A stretch of 33,433 nucleotides of DNA from assembly GCA_016294105.1 (NCBI GenBank), contig JAEDCN010000028.1, positions 1 through 33,433 of the forward strand. The letters are read 5' to 3'. Below are positions 22,101-29,245 of the stretch, piece after piece. Position numbers and translations under genes: made by a program. The notes beneath the pieces are model-generated. The model saw only the letters and a list, made by a program, of their open reading frames with translations. It did no database searches and was not told the origin of the DNA. Every line of letters begins with the position of its first letter. Within the stretch, counting starts at the first letter, position 1. The DNA is from Treponema sp. (GTDB lineage: Bacteria; Spirochaetota; Spirochaetia; Treponematales; Treponemataceae).

Positions 22101-24912
22101 CGGTATTTTCTACTGTGACTCCCAGAGTACGAGTACTACCTTCTGCAATGGTCACAACATTCTGGGCTGTGGAAAGGTACTTGAATCCTGCTAACTCTTC
22201 TGCAGTATTTCCCACAACAAGAAGCACCTTCTTGTCTGCCACTGCATCAGGATGGCTGATAGTAAGCTCGGCAATTCCAAGACCAGTAGGTTTTAAGAAC
22301 ACTGTTCCTGATGCATACTGGGTTTCGATTGTCACAATGGATGGCTTATCAACTTGGAAGGTAAAACCACTGCTTTTATCTGTTTCTGGTCCGTTCACTA
22401 AGAATGCTGTGAGCTGATGTCGCAGGGTATCCTTTGTCATGGTGACAACTTCAGATGAAGCTGAAATGTAGGTGATGGGTCGTGTGTCGGTAACGTATTC
22501 ACTTCCTACCCGAACATTAATTTTCAGCTGGTTTTCAGATGCAGGATGGCTCACGGTGATTATCGCTTCTCCTTCATTACCAGCAGTAATGGTGGCATTC
22601 TGGCCGTTACCTACTACGGTGGCAATATCTGTGTCATCTGATTCCCACTTGATGCCGTTCTGCTGTGAGGCGGACAGCCCGATGGCCGTCACCGACACGG
22701 TCTTGGTTCCGTTCGGCTTCATCACCACAACATTGTTGGAGGTGGTCATGTAGGCGGTGTTCTCCACCTTGCCTATGTCAACGCCTTTCGGGTACACGGT
22801 GACGGTGAAGGTGACGGACACGCCTTGGTAGCTGGCGGTGATGTCGGCAGTTCCGCTGGAACGTCCGGTGACCACACCAATCAAAGGATTGCCTTCATCC
22901 TTCTCCACGATGGCAACCTGAGGTTTGCTGCTTGTCCAGGAGATTGTAGAGAAATCCTCCTCAACGAAGTCCCCGGATGCCTCGTCCACGGAACCGAATC
23001 CGATGTGGCTGACATAGACATTGGTGGTGCCTTCCATATTGACAGAATGATACAGCTTGTCTGAGTAGAATGCCTTCATGGAATTCAATTCTTCCTCTGT
23101 ATCAGCTGTGAGGACCAAGACCTTCTTCGGCGACTCCGCCTTGGGATGGGTCAGCGTCATGTTGGTTGTGATTGAGCCGGTACCGGTGGAGGTCAGGACG
23201 GCCTCCGTCCCGCTGGCGGCTATGTTCAGGGTGGACTTGTCGGCACTCCACTGTATGCCGCTATTGTCGGAGGTCGAGGCACCTGCCAGGCCCACCGTGT
23301 AGGTGAAGCTGTCGCTGTTGAGGAAGCGGACAATTCCCGCTCCGGTAAAATAGACCTGCTCCTCAAGCACAGCGTGGGCCGGAAGCACCTTCACCAGTAC
23401 CTCTGTGGTATAATGGGCCTTGGGGTGGCCCAGGGTGATGGTGGCAGTTCCCTCTTTCAAAGGAGTGATATGAGCAAGTCCTGCCGCTACCGTTTGGGCT
23501 GCAGCTCGTGCTGATACGGTTCCATGGGTTGTTTCCACCTTAATTACGTCGCCACTTCCTTCTGCAGGGGAGTGATCAACTGTCCAAGTAAAATTCTTTT
23601 CATCTCCCGTGTCCCCACCCTTGAGGATGATGTTGAGGGTGGTCTCGGTGGCCCCCACCTTGGTTTTGACCAGGTTCTGGCTGGTGGTGATGTAGACAGA
23701 TGCGTCAACGGCTCCGCCACTTTGATTTTGAGTGATGATCAAGACCTCTCGTTTGGCTCCAGCTTTAGGATGGCTGATAGTTACCGTAACAGAACCATTT
23801 TTTAAGCCTGTAACGTAGAGATTATTTGCATGGGAATAGGCATCAATAATATCATTTTGAGGCACCTCGAAAACAAAGTCATCGGGAGAATACTGGCTTC
23901 CTTCTTTTAAGCCCACCAATGAAGCTGAAATAGTTTTTTCTGTAGCTCCGTCTACGATGGCGACGGTTTCAGAGGGCTCGATGTACACGTTCTCCACAAT
24001 CTCGACGGTTCTGACGGTGATGTCCAAAGGATACTGTCCTGCATCGGGATGGGTCACACGGACGGTCGCCTGCCCTGATTTCAATCCCCGGAGGATGGCT
24101 TGTGCACCATTGGCCGTCATGCTGAGGCTGCCGGAATCGCTTCCACCAGAAGTTAGCACCTGCCACTGGAATCCCGACTGGTAGTTGCTGGTGGCAGGAT
24201 TCTGCAGGCTCACTGAAACGGTCTTCTCCGCGTCGGCCCGCAGGGTGACGATGTTGGTCGCTGTGGTGATGTAGGTGGTCTTGGAGATGTCCGCAAAGAC
24301 ATAGACACCAAAATAGTAGGGATGGCTTGCCTTGTTGTGTGTTACTTTCACTCTTGCGTAGCCGTCTTCCTTGGCTGTCACAATACAGTGCTGGCCGTTG
24401 GGTGAGAGTGCCAGCACGTTCTGGTTGTCCACTACGGTCCAAGAATAGCCATCGATGTCAGAAGCACTTCCGTTGTACAATGAGACTGAAAGCTTGTCCG
24501 TGTCGCCTTTGCTTAATTGCAGGATGGATTGGTTTGATGTGATGTATGGTTCAACATTTTGCAAGGCTTCTTGGGTATAACCAGATACCTTGATGATACA
24601 GGCTGCTGATTTGCCTCCACAACTGGCCATGAGGGTGGTTTGTCCCTCCTTCAATCCTGTGACAACTGCTCCAGCTGAAATTTCCTGGATGGAGATTATC
24701 TCCTTGTCATAAGACCATGTTACAGGACTTCCTGAGGCGGATGATGGAGTTATGGCCACACCAAGATGTGTCATTTGTCCTACTTTAATCTCTAGGCTAC
24801 TCTTTTGGAGTGTGACGGAGGTAACAGCTGTTTGGCCAGTTTGGGTGCTGGGATCAATAATTCCGTCATCAAAAAAGCTGCATGATGCCACTAATAGTGA
24901 CAACAGAATCAA
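19123..24912 (-). CDS. large lipoprotein with about 17 bacterial Ig-like (Big_2) modules
   Basis: 1929 aa from the TTG at 24912. A lipobox (LVASC) lies at residues 8-11. The body is a chain of about 17 modules of roughly 90-100 aa, each starting near YITTSxNxVxxKxG, with a central WSSDxxxxV strand and ending GxATITVSHPKA and a closing strand; this is the Big_2 fold typical of adhesins and surface stalks. The last 280 residues or so are a different, unrecognised domain rich in aromatic residues, possibly the exposed tip. The protein likely projects from the cell surface and could aid cell contact during conjugation or host attachment; that is inference. The start is unusual: the codons before the TTG encode a normal signal-peptide head (KKLLSV) but contain no ATG, GTG or TTG; the nearest other candidate is ATT at 24945. 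Several modules are clearly richer in G+C than the rest. Confidence 0.85.
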   Translation of the reverse strand: MILLSLLVASCSFFDDGIIDPSTQTGQTAVTSVTLQKSSLEIKVGQMTHLGVAITPSSASGSPVTWSYDKEIISIQEISAGAVVTGLKEGQTTLMASCGGKSAACIIKVSGYTQEALQNVEPYITSNQSILQLSKGDTDKLSVSLYNGSASDIDGYSWTVVDNQNVLALSPNGQHCIVTAKEDGYARVKVTHNKASHPYYFGVYVFADISKTTYITTATNIVTLRADAEKTVSVSLQNPATSNYQSGFQWQVLTSGGSDSGSLSMTANGAQAILRGLKSGQATVRVTHPDAGQYPLDITVRTVEIVENVYIEPSETVAIVDGATEKTISASLVGLKEGSQYSPDDFVFEVPQNDIIDAYSHANNLYVTGLKNGSVTVTISHPKAGAKREVLIITQNQSGGAVDASVYITTSQNLVKTKVGATETTLNIILKGGDTGDEKNFTWTVDHSPAEGSGDVIKVETTHGTVSARAAAQTVAAGLAHITPLKEGTATITLGHPKAHYTTEVLVKVLPAHAVLEEQVYFTGAGIVRFLNSDSFTYTVGLAGASTSDNSGIQWSADKSTLNIAASGTEAVLTSTGTGSITTNMTLTHPKAESPKKVLVLTADTEEELNSMKAFYSDKLYHSVNMEGTTNVYVSHIGFGSVDEASGDFVEEDFSTISWTSSKPQVAIVEKDEGNPLIGVVTGRSSGTADITASYQGVSVTFTVTVYPKGVDIGKVENTAYMTTSNNVVVMKPNGTKTVSVTAIGLSASQQNGIKWESDDTDIATVVGNGQNATITAGNEGEAIITVSHPASENQLKINVRVGSEYVTDTRPITYISASSEVVTMTKDTLRHQLTAFLVNGPETDKSSGFTFQVDKPSIVTIETQYASGTVFLKPTGLGIAELTISHPDAVADKKVLLVVGNTAEELAGFKYLSTAQNVVTIAEGSTRTLGVTVENTDQVLIDGFSWSSDAPAIAGIGISSSSTAIITGNSEGTTRVIVRHKDCDYPLEIIVQVVDKSILAANPFIQPGQNVLTLLESSSWTTVTAELMGGTASDSADMVWASSDSSIIQVVGQNGEGRIRGIKEGMAYVTISHRKAAYEAQILVIVSPASAANYSISVGESIIQMKPNGNSKTISATLVNGDAADKYNFKWSLDNYDVVDISSTANTAIITPKQQGQVTLTVSHPKSAYDQQIIIKVSEYTQFGFGATSKVITEGKSTFINMQVPVTAVKCHVEYESTSPLVATAQGTSSVCQLTALKPGTTTIKAKLVATATNVVQATADLLVSVEEGSANLVYITAPTTIYTMERGTNKTLSATLTGSGVIATDQQNLKWKSADPNIVTIRGASTTGIVTGQSAYVEAVKAGETTITVSHDKSDTSLVFYIIVPGEEEKTISFNKTYIIIEKGQGVDLTSSIAGGKTEDYNNITWTADKVNGENIVRLLGTGKTVQVYGLAAGVSTVRAQLPNGKYATCDIEVQDSKTFSFGTTTVRVQPTKTVEVPYTVSPASAGLQWVQNDNTYVTFQDMGNDEGQGTVSITGVKEGNSTLSCVTSYGSKATLQVICAWDYSFTVNKTKLQGLPNQSYEIKFTCNPKDSDITVDETTLADIIVENNGDGTGIIRVTPKKEGKDTITITATNPTTKEQYTSKNIALDFKYDQITIIPSIISQDGSFSRYDANSGMLIIGDGETVNLGFGIEEKGVEYSITNVSIMPTDNSRLITVSQNSNGVSQNGQLSSLYNVTHTQDTIEHQYRIITGYVPQYYTGTVNASGTGLTGGRWEDASLSNFYWRVETDEMSSGISEYIYLGYKGVTQNWIDANTYSPLSMYHSNRHVLIWSDNGENGAKGAFFSRRREPSLDGKIMSAAEFESSPWYYCPGLSVYGSHWLVVNAHIVTQHTDAVKEPSTDTSILSTNQTDILKITVRRSIDGVGTIDKDFSIPIYTETRGCVYNYE

Positions 24913-24988
24913 TACTGATAATAATTTCTTGAAATTATGTGTAATAAAAGTTTTGCCGGTAGTCTCCTTTCAATATAGAATATATAGA

Positions 24989-25017
24989 ATTATAAGTTAA
25001 ATTTAATCTATTGTAAA
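24989..25017 (-). promoter_or_regulatory. strong promoter of the Ig-repeat lipoprotein gene
   Basis: TTTACA (25017-25012) and a perfect TATAAT (24994-24989) separated by 17 bases. The AAAGGAG ribosome-binding site at 24970-24964 follows. The spacer sequence closely matches the promoter at 15656-15684, pointing to shared control. Confidence 0.75.
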
Positions 25018-25037
25018 CTTCAGTTTAACGAAGTTTA
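25014..25037. promoter_or_regulatory. inverted repeat overlapping the -35 box (operator candidate)
   Basis: Perfect 8-bp arms TAAACTTC/GAAGTTTA with an eight-base spacer. The right end on the minus strand runs into the TTTACA -35 box of the Ig-repeat gene, so a bound protein would block or aid polymerase. It could also fold in RNA from upstream genes, but lacks a G+C-rich stem. Confidence 0.45.
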
Positions 25038-25060
25038 TAAAATATAAACAAATATAATAT

Positions 25061-25225
25061 TCATTCTATTTGTTTACTCGGTATTTTGGAGTTCTTCTTA
25101 CAGAGTTTGAGAACATCTTTTCTATACTTTTTTAATTGCCGAAAATTTTTAGATAAATTTTTTTTTGTTCTCAAAAGTCTTTTAATATTGTCATCAATTT
25201 CAAATAAAAGTTCATATTCATTCAT
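25061..25225 (-). CDS. small basic protein at the end of the T4SS gene group
   Basis: 54 aa, starting MNEYELLFEIDD, lysine- and arginine-rich, predicted to be entirely helical (possible coiled coil), without signal peptide or membrane span. The ATG at 25225 is chosen for the GAGAGG eight bases upstream; a longer in-frame ORF to 25264 would overlap trbI. It follows trbI by 25 bases. Not recognised. Confidence 0.55.
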   Translation of the reverse strand: MNEYELLFEIDDNIKRLLRTKKNLSKNFRQLKKYRKDVLKLCKKNSKIPSKQIE

Positions 25226-25250
25226 AATTTTGCCTCTCTTCGTTCCATGT

Positions 25251-26846
25251 TTATTGCCGTACATATTTTTCCACCTGGGGATTAAAAGCTACCGGTGGAA
25301 GGCTCATGGTAACGTTAGTAATGATTTTAACCTCTCTTCCCTGGGGGATAGAGATAGTTGGCTGAATGTCCAATGCTCGGTCAATAATTTTTGCTCCCAT
25401 TTTGTTGATTTCGGCGTAGGTGTCTGCGAGAACATTTTGGGTATACATATTGTTTTGTGCTCCTTGGATATTCTCCATTTTTGTATCTAATATGGAGAAG
25501 GCTGCAATTAATCCTAGAGCTTTTAAGGTTTCAAATGGATGATTATTGACGTAACCTTTGTAGCCAGCAAATCCTTGGCTATCCACGCCCGTAAAATTAC
25601 CTAGATCAATTTCTAGTCCGTCTGGGCGGATCATCTTGTTCCAGGCAACCTGTACACGACTTTGACCATAGCTAACGGAGCTGTTATAGGTGGCAAAGAT
25701 ACGGGTACCTGCAGGAATGAGCAATTTTTTTCCATCCAAAGATGAATATACATTGCTTGTTACTTGGGCAATGACTAATCCTGGTAAATCGGTGTTGATG
25801 CCAGTGATAAGAGTTGCAGGGATAATAGTTCCATAATTCAGGTCATATTCAGTATTCCATTGCATGGAGTAATTTCCTGCCCCAGCTGATTGAAATTGCT
25901 GCTTTTGACTTTGCATATTCTGCTGTTGGTAGCTATTTCCACTATTGTTCATAGATTGTGTTTGTCCCAACAATGAACTCATCCTATCTTGTGCGTATTG
26001 TCTGTAATTTTCTGAGCTGTAAGATAAAGAATTATTACCATAATTTCCTCCATATCCTGTTATTGCATTACCTACAGCACCAGCAAATCCGTTGTTGTCG
26101 TTCAGAGGCATCCTGTTTACAGCTTTTTGCTGGGGATTGCGGTTGGTCTCTGGTCGGGTACTGATTGTTCCTCCTCCAGTCCCCTGTTGGACAGGTACAG
26201 GGGCCGTATTCTGCTGGTTTTGCTTTTGTTCTGCTTCATCTGAAAATGGAATTCCTGCCAGAAGATCATCAAGTTCTTCGTCACTTATGGGCTTTTCTTC
26301 CTGGACTTTTTCTGCAGAAACATTGTTTTCAAATGGGCTTGAGTTTACCAATGCTTTGTCAGGAGACCATTTGGTTATCTTATCTGGAATAAAAACTTGC
26401 CCCCGTTTATCCAGTATGTCCTCTTGTTTTTCATCTTTTTTGAAGGCCGGTATTACAAAAACACTCAAAATGATTATAGAAAATAATGATGCAAATATGA
26501 CCATTAAGATCCGGAATCGGTTCAAAAATGGTGCTTTGTTTTTCGTTTTTTCGGCGTGGGCTTTTTGAGCTGCTTCTATATCTTCTAGGTTTTCAGGACT
26601 TTCCTCAGATTCAGCCTGAGATCCAGAATCTGATACATTAGCTGGTTCCTGAGAATCTTCTTCTAATTCATCGAAATCTGCAGGATTTGCAGCATATTCT
26701 CCATCATCAATGTCGTCATTTCTTTCTGTTATAGCTTCTTCTGCAGCTTCAAGCTGTGCAAAATTCTCATCTGCATAGTTTCCTTGAGATTGATAAAAAA
26801 TATCGTCTTCATAATCATCATTATATCTGTTGAATTCGTCGCTCAT
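25251..26846 (-). CDS. trbI: TrbI/VirB10-family type IV secretion protein
   Basis: 531 aa. A long acidic cytoplasmic N-terminus (about 105 aa) precedes one membrane segment (about 110-132, FRILMVIFASLFSIIIL), then a periplasmic linker rich in Q, N, G and S, and the conserved C-terminal TrbI/VirB10 barrel: YGTIIPATLITGINTDLPG, QVTSNVYSS, LLIPAGTRIFATYNS, RVQVAWNKMIRPDG and a helical pair before IPQGREVKIITNV. The family spans from the inner membrane to the outer-membrane core of the conjugation channel and senses ATP use. It overlaps trbG by one base (TAATG). The N-terminal acidic region is longer than in RP4 TrbI and may be a host adaptation. Confidence 0.92.
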   Translation of the reverse strand: MSDEFNRYNDDYEDDIFYQSQGNYADENFAQLEAAEEAITERNDDIDDGEYAANPADFDELEEDSQEPANVSDSGSQAESEESPENLEDIEAAQKAHAEKTKNKAPFLNRFRILMVIFASLFSIIILSVFVIPAFKKDEKQEDILDKRGQVFIPDKITKWSPDKALVNSSPFENNVSAEKVQEEKPISDEELDDLLAGIPFSDEAEQKQNQQNTAPVPVQQGTGGGTISTRPETNRNPQQKAVNRMPLNDNNGFAGAVGNAITGYGGNYGNNSLSYSSENYRQYAQDRMSSLLGQTQSMNNSGNSYQQQNMQSQKQQFQSAGAGNYSMQWNTEYDLNYGTIIPATLITGINTDLPGLVIAQVTSNVYSSLDGKKLLIPAGTRIFATYNSSVSYGQSRVQVAWNKMIRPDGLEIDLGNFTGVDSQGFAGYKGYVNNHPFETLKALGLIAAFSILDTKMENIQGAQNNMYTQNVLADTYAEINKMGAKIIDRALDIQPTISIPQGREVKIITNVTMSLPPVAFNPQVEKYVRQ

Positions 26847-27841
26847 TATTTCCCCTTCTTGGTAATGATTACCTTTTGTTTTCCCACTTGCAGTGTGACC
26901 TTTTCAATAAGTTGATCGATGATTATCGTATTTTCTTTTGTTCGATAGTTCATGATTTCATTTTTCTCATTAAATGCCACAGGGAACTCGGTCAATAAGC
27001 TCATATTATCCAGGATGATATAGGTTTTGATTCCATCATCATACACTTGGGTGGGCAGCCATGTGGGTTTATTAAAGACAGGATGCTTCATTTTGTAGTC
27101 AAAACTCAAAACTTCTGGATCAACACCAGTAAATTCCGCAGTAAGCTGTCGTGATTCCTGTTGCCAGCGTATCCAGGACTCAGAATCTTGGATGGTACGT
27201 GGATATACCCAAGAGACTCGTGGCATGTAGGTTGTTTTGGTACTTTCCAATTCCATCTGATAGATTCTTTTGTTTGTTACTACAATCAAGGTGGAGCTGA
27301 GGTTAGCATAATCAGGTTTTATTACCAAGTGGTGTTGTAGCAGCCCATCCTTTTGTCCAATTCCTCTTGAAATCTGCCATACTTCTGATTCTGAGATGTA
27401 TGGGTTCTCAACAATTTCTTCCCCTGGCTCGAAGAGTATCATGGTGCTGTGGTAGGTTTGGCAGATAACCTTGTAGACGGCATTTTCCCTGTAAATCCAT
27501 CCTTGTAACCTTCCATCCTTGTATTCAGGTAATATAGTTACATCCTCTAAATTCTGTTTTACGGCTGCTGTACCTGATATTTTTGTGTCCTTGCTCTCTG
27601 GCGATGAAACTTCGTGGATTCTTGGTTCTTCAACAACTATAAATGTTGGTTCAAGGTCGTTTACTTTCATCAGCTCGTCAACTTTAAACTGAATTTCCAT
27701 GTTCCGGGATTTGATGTCGCTTTGTTCAATTTGTCCAACTTCCTTTTCTTCCACGACCTCAGTCTGTTGTTCTAAGTCAACGGTCTTGCATGAGATGAGG
27801 CTAATGGTAATCAATGTAAGTGTGAGAATGAATCTTTTCAT
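26846..27841 (-). CDS. trbG: TrbG/VirB9-family type IV secretion lipoprotein
   Basis: 331 aa with a lipoprotein signal (lipobox LISC, cysteine 18). The C-terminal part shows the TrbG/VirB9 pattern: the paired strands around LVIKPDYANLSSTLIVVTNKRIYQMEL, then MPRVSWVYP, and near the end KPTWLPTQVYDDGIKTYIIL followed by the closing strands. Together with TrbI it forms the outer-membrane core complex of a conjugative pore. It overlaps trbF by four bases (ATGA) and trbI by one base, so the three are translationally coupled. Confidence 0.9.
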   Translation of the reverse strand: MKRFILTLTLITISLISCKTVDLEQQTEVVEEKEVGQIEQSDIKSRNMEIQFKVDELMKVNDLEPTFIVVEEPRIHEVSSPESKDTKISGTAAVKQNLEDVTILPEYKDGRLQGWIYRENAVYKVICQTYHSTMILFEPGEEIVENPYISESEVWQISRGIGQKDGLLQHHLVIKPDYANLSSTLIVVTNKRIYQMELESTKTTYMPRVSWVYPRTIQDSESWIRWQQESRQLTAEFTGVDPEVLSFDYKMKHPVFNKPTWLPTQVYDDGIKTYIILDNMSLLTEFPVAFNEKNEIMNYRTKENTIIIDQLIEKVTLQVGKQKVIITKKGK

Positions 27842-28521
27842 TTTTTTTCTCCTAAGTCTGTAATATCAAAGTTTGAGATGTAGATTCCTGCTGGGTTCAA
27901 GTACATATCATCCTTGCTAGGTTCAAGTAAGATGGTGGTAAGTACGGCTCGTTTTCGTAAGTTTCGTTTTGCTCCACCATCAGCCATAGTAACCTCCACG
28001 ATGAAGTCCACCTGGTAGCTTGATTCGCTGAGCTCCAAAATGCTTTCCACAGAGACTCGCTGGTTTTTCATGCCGAAGTTGTCAAAGGGATTATCCTCTT
28101 TCTGGAAGCGTGTAAACTTGGTGGCGGAGGTACTGGTAAGAGCTGCATAGCAGAATCTCATGTTATTGCGAAGAACGTCCGCATCTTGTGGAATGGTATA
28201 CATGTTGGTGATGAAGTTATTCAGCTGGGCATAAACCATTCTCTGGGTGATTTGACCGCCCCCATAGTTGGGAGTATAGGTTCCTAGGTAGCTCAGTTCT
28301 CCTAACTCATTCTCGCTAATGAATACTGGTACAGTCTTGTTCTGTGTGACACTGATTCCTGCAATGATGAGCAATACAACATTTGCCACCATGGTGATGA
28401 TGGCTCGAAGTCTCCAAGCTTGAGTTTCCCGACATTTTTCTCCCATGAGCCGGTCATACTCTTTGAGTGCGTTGAATGGTGTTGATTCGTTTTGCTCCAA
28501 AGTCCACTGAGTTTTTGCCAT
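27838..28521 (-). CDS. trbF: TrbF/VirB8-family type IV secretion protein
   Basis: 227 aa. A short cytoplasmic N-terminus with NALKEYDRLMGEKCRETQAWRL, one membrane segment (about residues 38-58), then a periplasmic domain with QMVYAQLNNFITNMYTIPQD-like helices, a NPFDNFGMKNQRVSVESILELS strand and a final NPAGIYISNFDI motif characteristic of TrbF. VirB8-like proteins dimerise in the periplasm and help assemble the channel. GGGAG precedes the ATG by ten bases. Confidence 0.9.
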   Translation of the reverse strand: MAKTQWTLEQNESTPFNALKEYDRLMGEKCRETQAWRLRAIITMVANVVLLIIAGISVTQNKTVPVFISENELGELSYLGTYTPNYGGGQITQRMVYAQLNNFITNMYTIPQDADVLRNNMRFCYAALTSTSATKFTRFQKEDNPFDNFGMKNQRVSVESILELSESSYQVDFIVEVTMADGGAKRNLRKRAVLTTILLEPSKDDMYLNPAGIYISNFDITDLGEKK

Positions 28522-28524
28522 GCT

Positions 28525-28740
28525 CTATATCTCCCGATGATTTTCCAAGGCTTGAGAAAAAACTTCCAGAGTATTTTGCTGATTGTTCACTTCCGTGTAA
28601 GCGGTCTCCAGAATCCGTTTGAGAATTTCAAGCGGTTGTTGCATATCCTCTGGGGGCAGGATAACTTTACTTTTTTTTACGCTATAGCGAATTGCTTCAA
28701 TATCTTCAAGACTGATTTTTAAGGGTATGGTCATGGTCAT
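28525..28740 (-). CDS. small hypothetical protein upstream of trbF
   Basis: 71 aa, soluble, mostly helical (SLEDIEAIRYSVKK, PLEILKRILETAYTEVNNQ). The ATG at 28740 has AGGAG six bases upstream, inside the end of ssb (its TAG stop is within this site). It ends three bases before the trbF start. Its place between ssb and trbF and tight spacing suggest a role in transfer or plasmid maintenance, but no family is recognised. Confidence 0.65.
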   Translation of the reverse strand: MTMTIPLKISLEDIEAIRYSVKKSKVILPPEDMQQPLEILKRILETAYTEVNNQQNTLEVFSQALENHREI

Positions 28741-28749
28741 AGTTTTCTC

Positions 28750-29184
28750 CTAATAAACGTCGAAGTCTGGATGGTCTCTTAGTTCATCCAGAAGAGAGAT
28801 TTCATCTGGGATAGCATCTTCTATAGGTGTTACTTCAGGTAATGCCGTTCCTACATCTCGTCTCCAACCGGCAAGGTTGAGTTTGTCTATGACAATCTCT
28901 GTGCTGGAACGTTTTTCTCCTTGTTGTTCCCAGGTTCTTTGTTCCAGATGCCCCTCAATGGCCACTAATTGCCCTTTTTTCAAATAGGGAAAAATTCCTT
29001 CAGCTGCTTTACAAAAATGGAATAGATTAAAAAAACTAGGAACAGAAATGTAATTTTCTCCTTGTTTTCTCGTACGATTAACAGCAATGGAAAAACGTAC
29101 GAAGCTTTTACCTGATGCAGTGGTTTTCATTTCTGCATCTCGTGTGATTCGCCCCATAAGGGCTACAATGTTTAAGTCTGACAT
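28750..29184 (-). CDS. ssb: single-stranded DNA-binding protein
   Basis: 144 aa. It has the SSB OB-fold sequence: NIVALMGRITRDAEMKTTASG, FVRFSIAVNR, a FFNLFHFCKAAEGIFPYLKKGQLVAIEGHLEQRTWE core and TEIVIDKLNLAG. A short acidic C-terminus ends DHPDFDVY, a version of the acidic tip that recruits replication partners. The start at 29184 is chosen for AGGAGG upstream; the longer ORF to 29232 would run into the palindrome. Plasmid ssb genes coat the single strand during transfer and replication. The CACGTG palindrome lies 40 bases upstream. Confidence 0.93.
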   Translation of the reverse strand: MSDLNIVALMGRITRDAEMKTTASGKSFVRFSIAVNRTRKQGENYISVPSFFNLFHFCKAAEGIFPYLKKGQLVAIEGHLEQRTWEQQGEKRSSTEIVIDKLNLAGWRRDVGTALPEVTPIEDAIPDEISLLDELRDHPDFDVY

Positions 29185-29224
29185 AAAATATTTCCTCCTG
29201 TATGTCATATTTGCTTGAACAATA

Positions 29225-29240
29225 AGTGCCACGTGGCGCT
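29225..29240. repeat. 16-bp palindrome AGTGCCACGTGGCGCT (candidate parS/operator) between rep and ssb
   Basis: Exact copy of the site at 1585-1600. On the minus strand it starts five bases after the stop codon of the rep-like gene and lies 40 bases before the ssb start. No T-run follows, so a terminator is unlikely; an operator or centromere site fits better. Confidence 0.65.
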
Positions 29241-29245
29241 CATTA

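Noticed and set aside
29182..29232. Longer N-terminus for ssb (start near 29232)
   Set aside because: The extra 16 residues do not fit the SSB family, and the ATG at 29184 has a good AGGAGG site.
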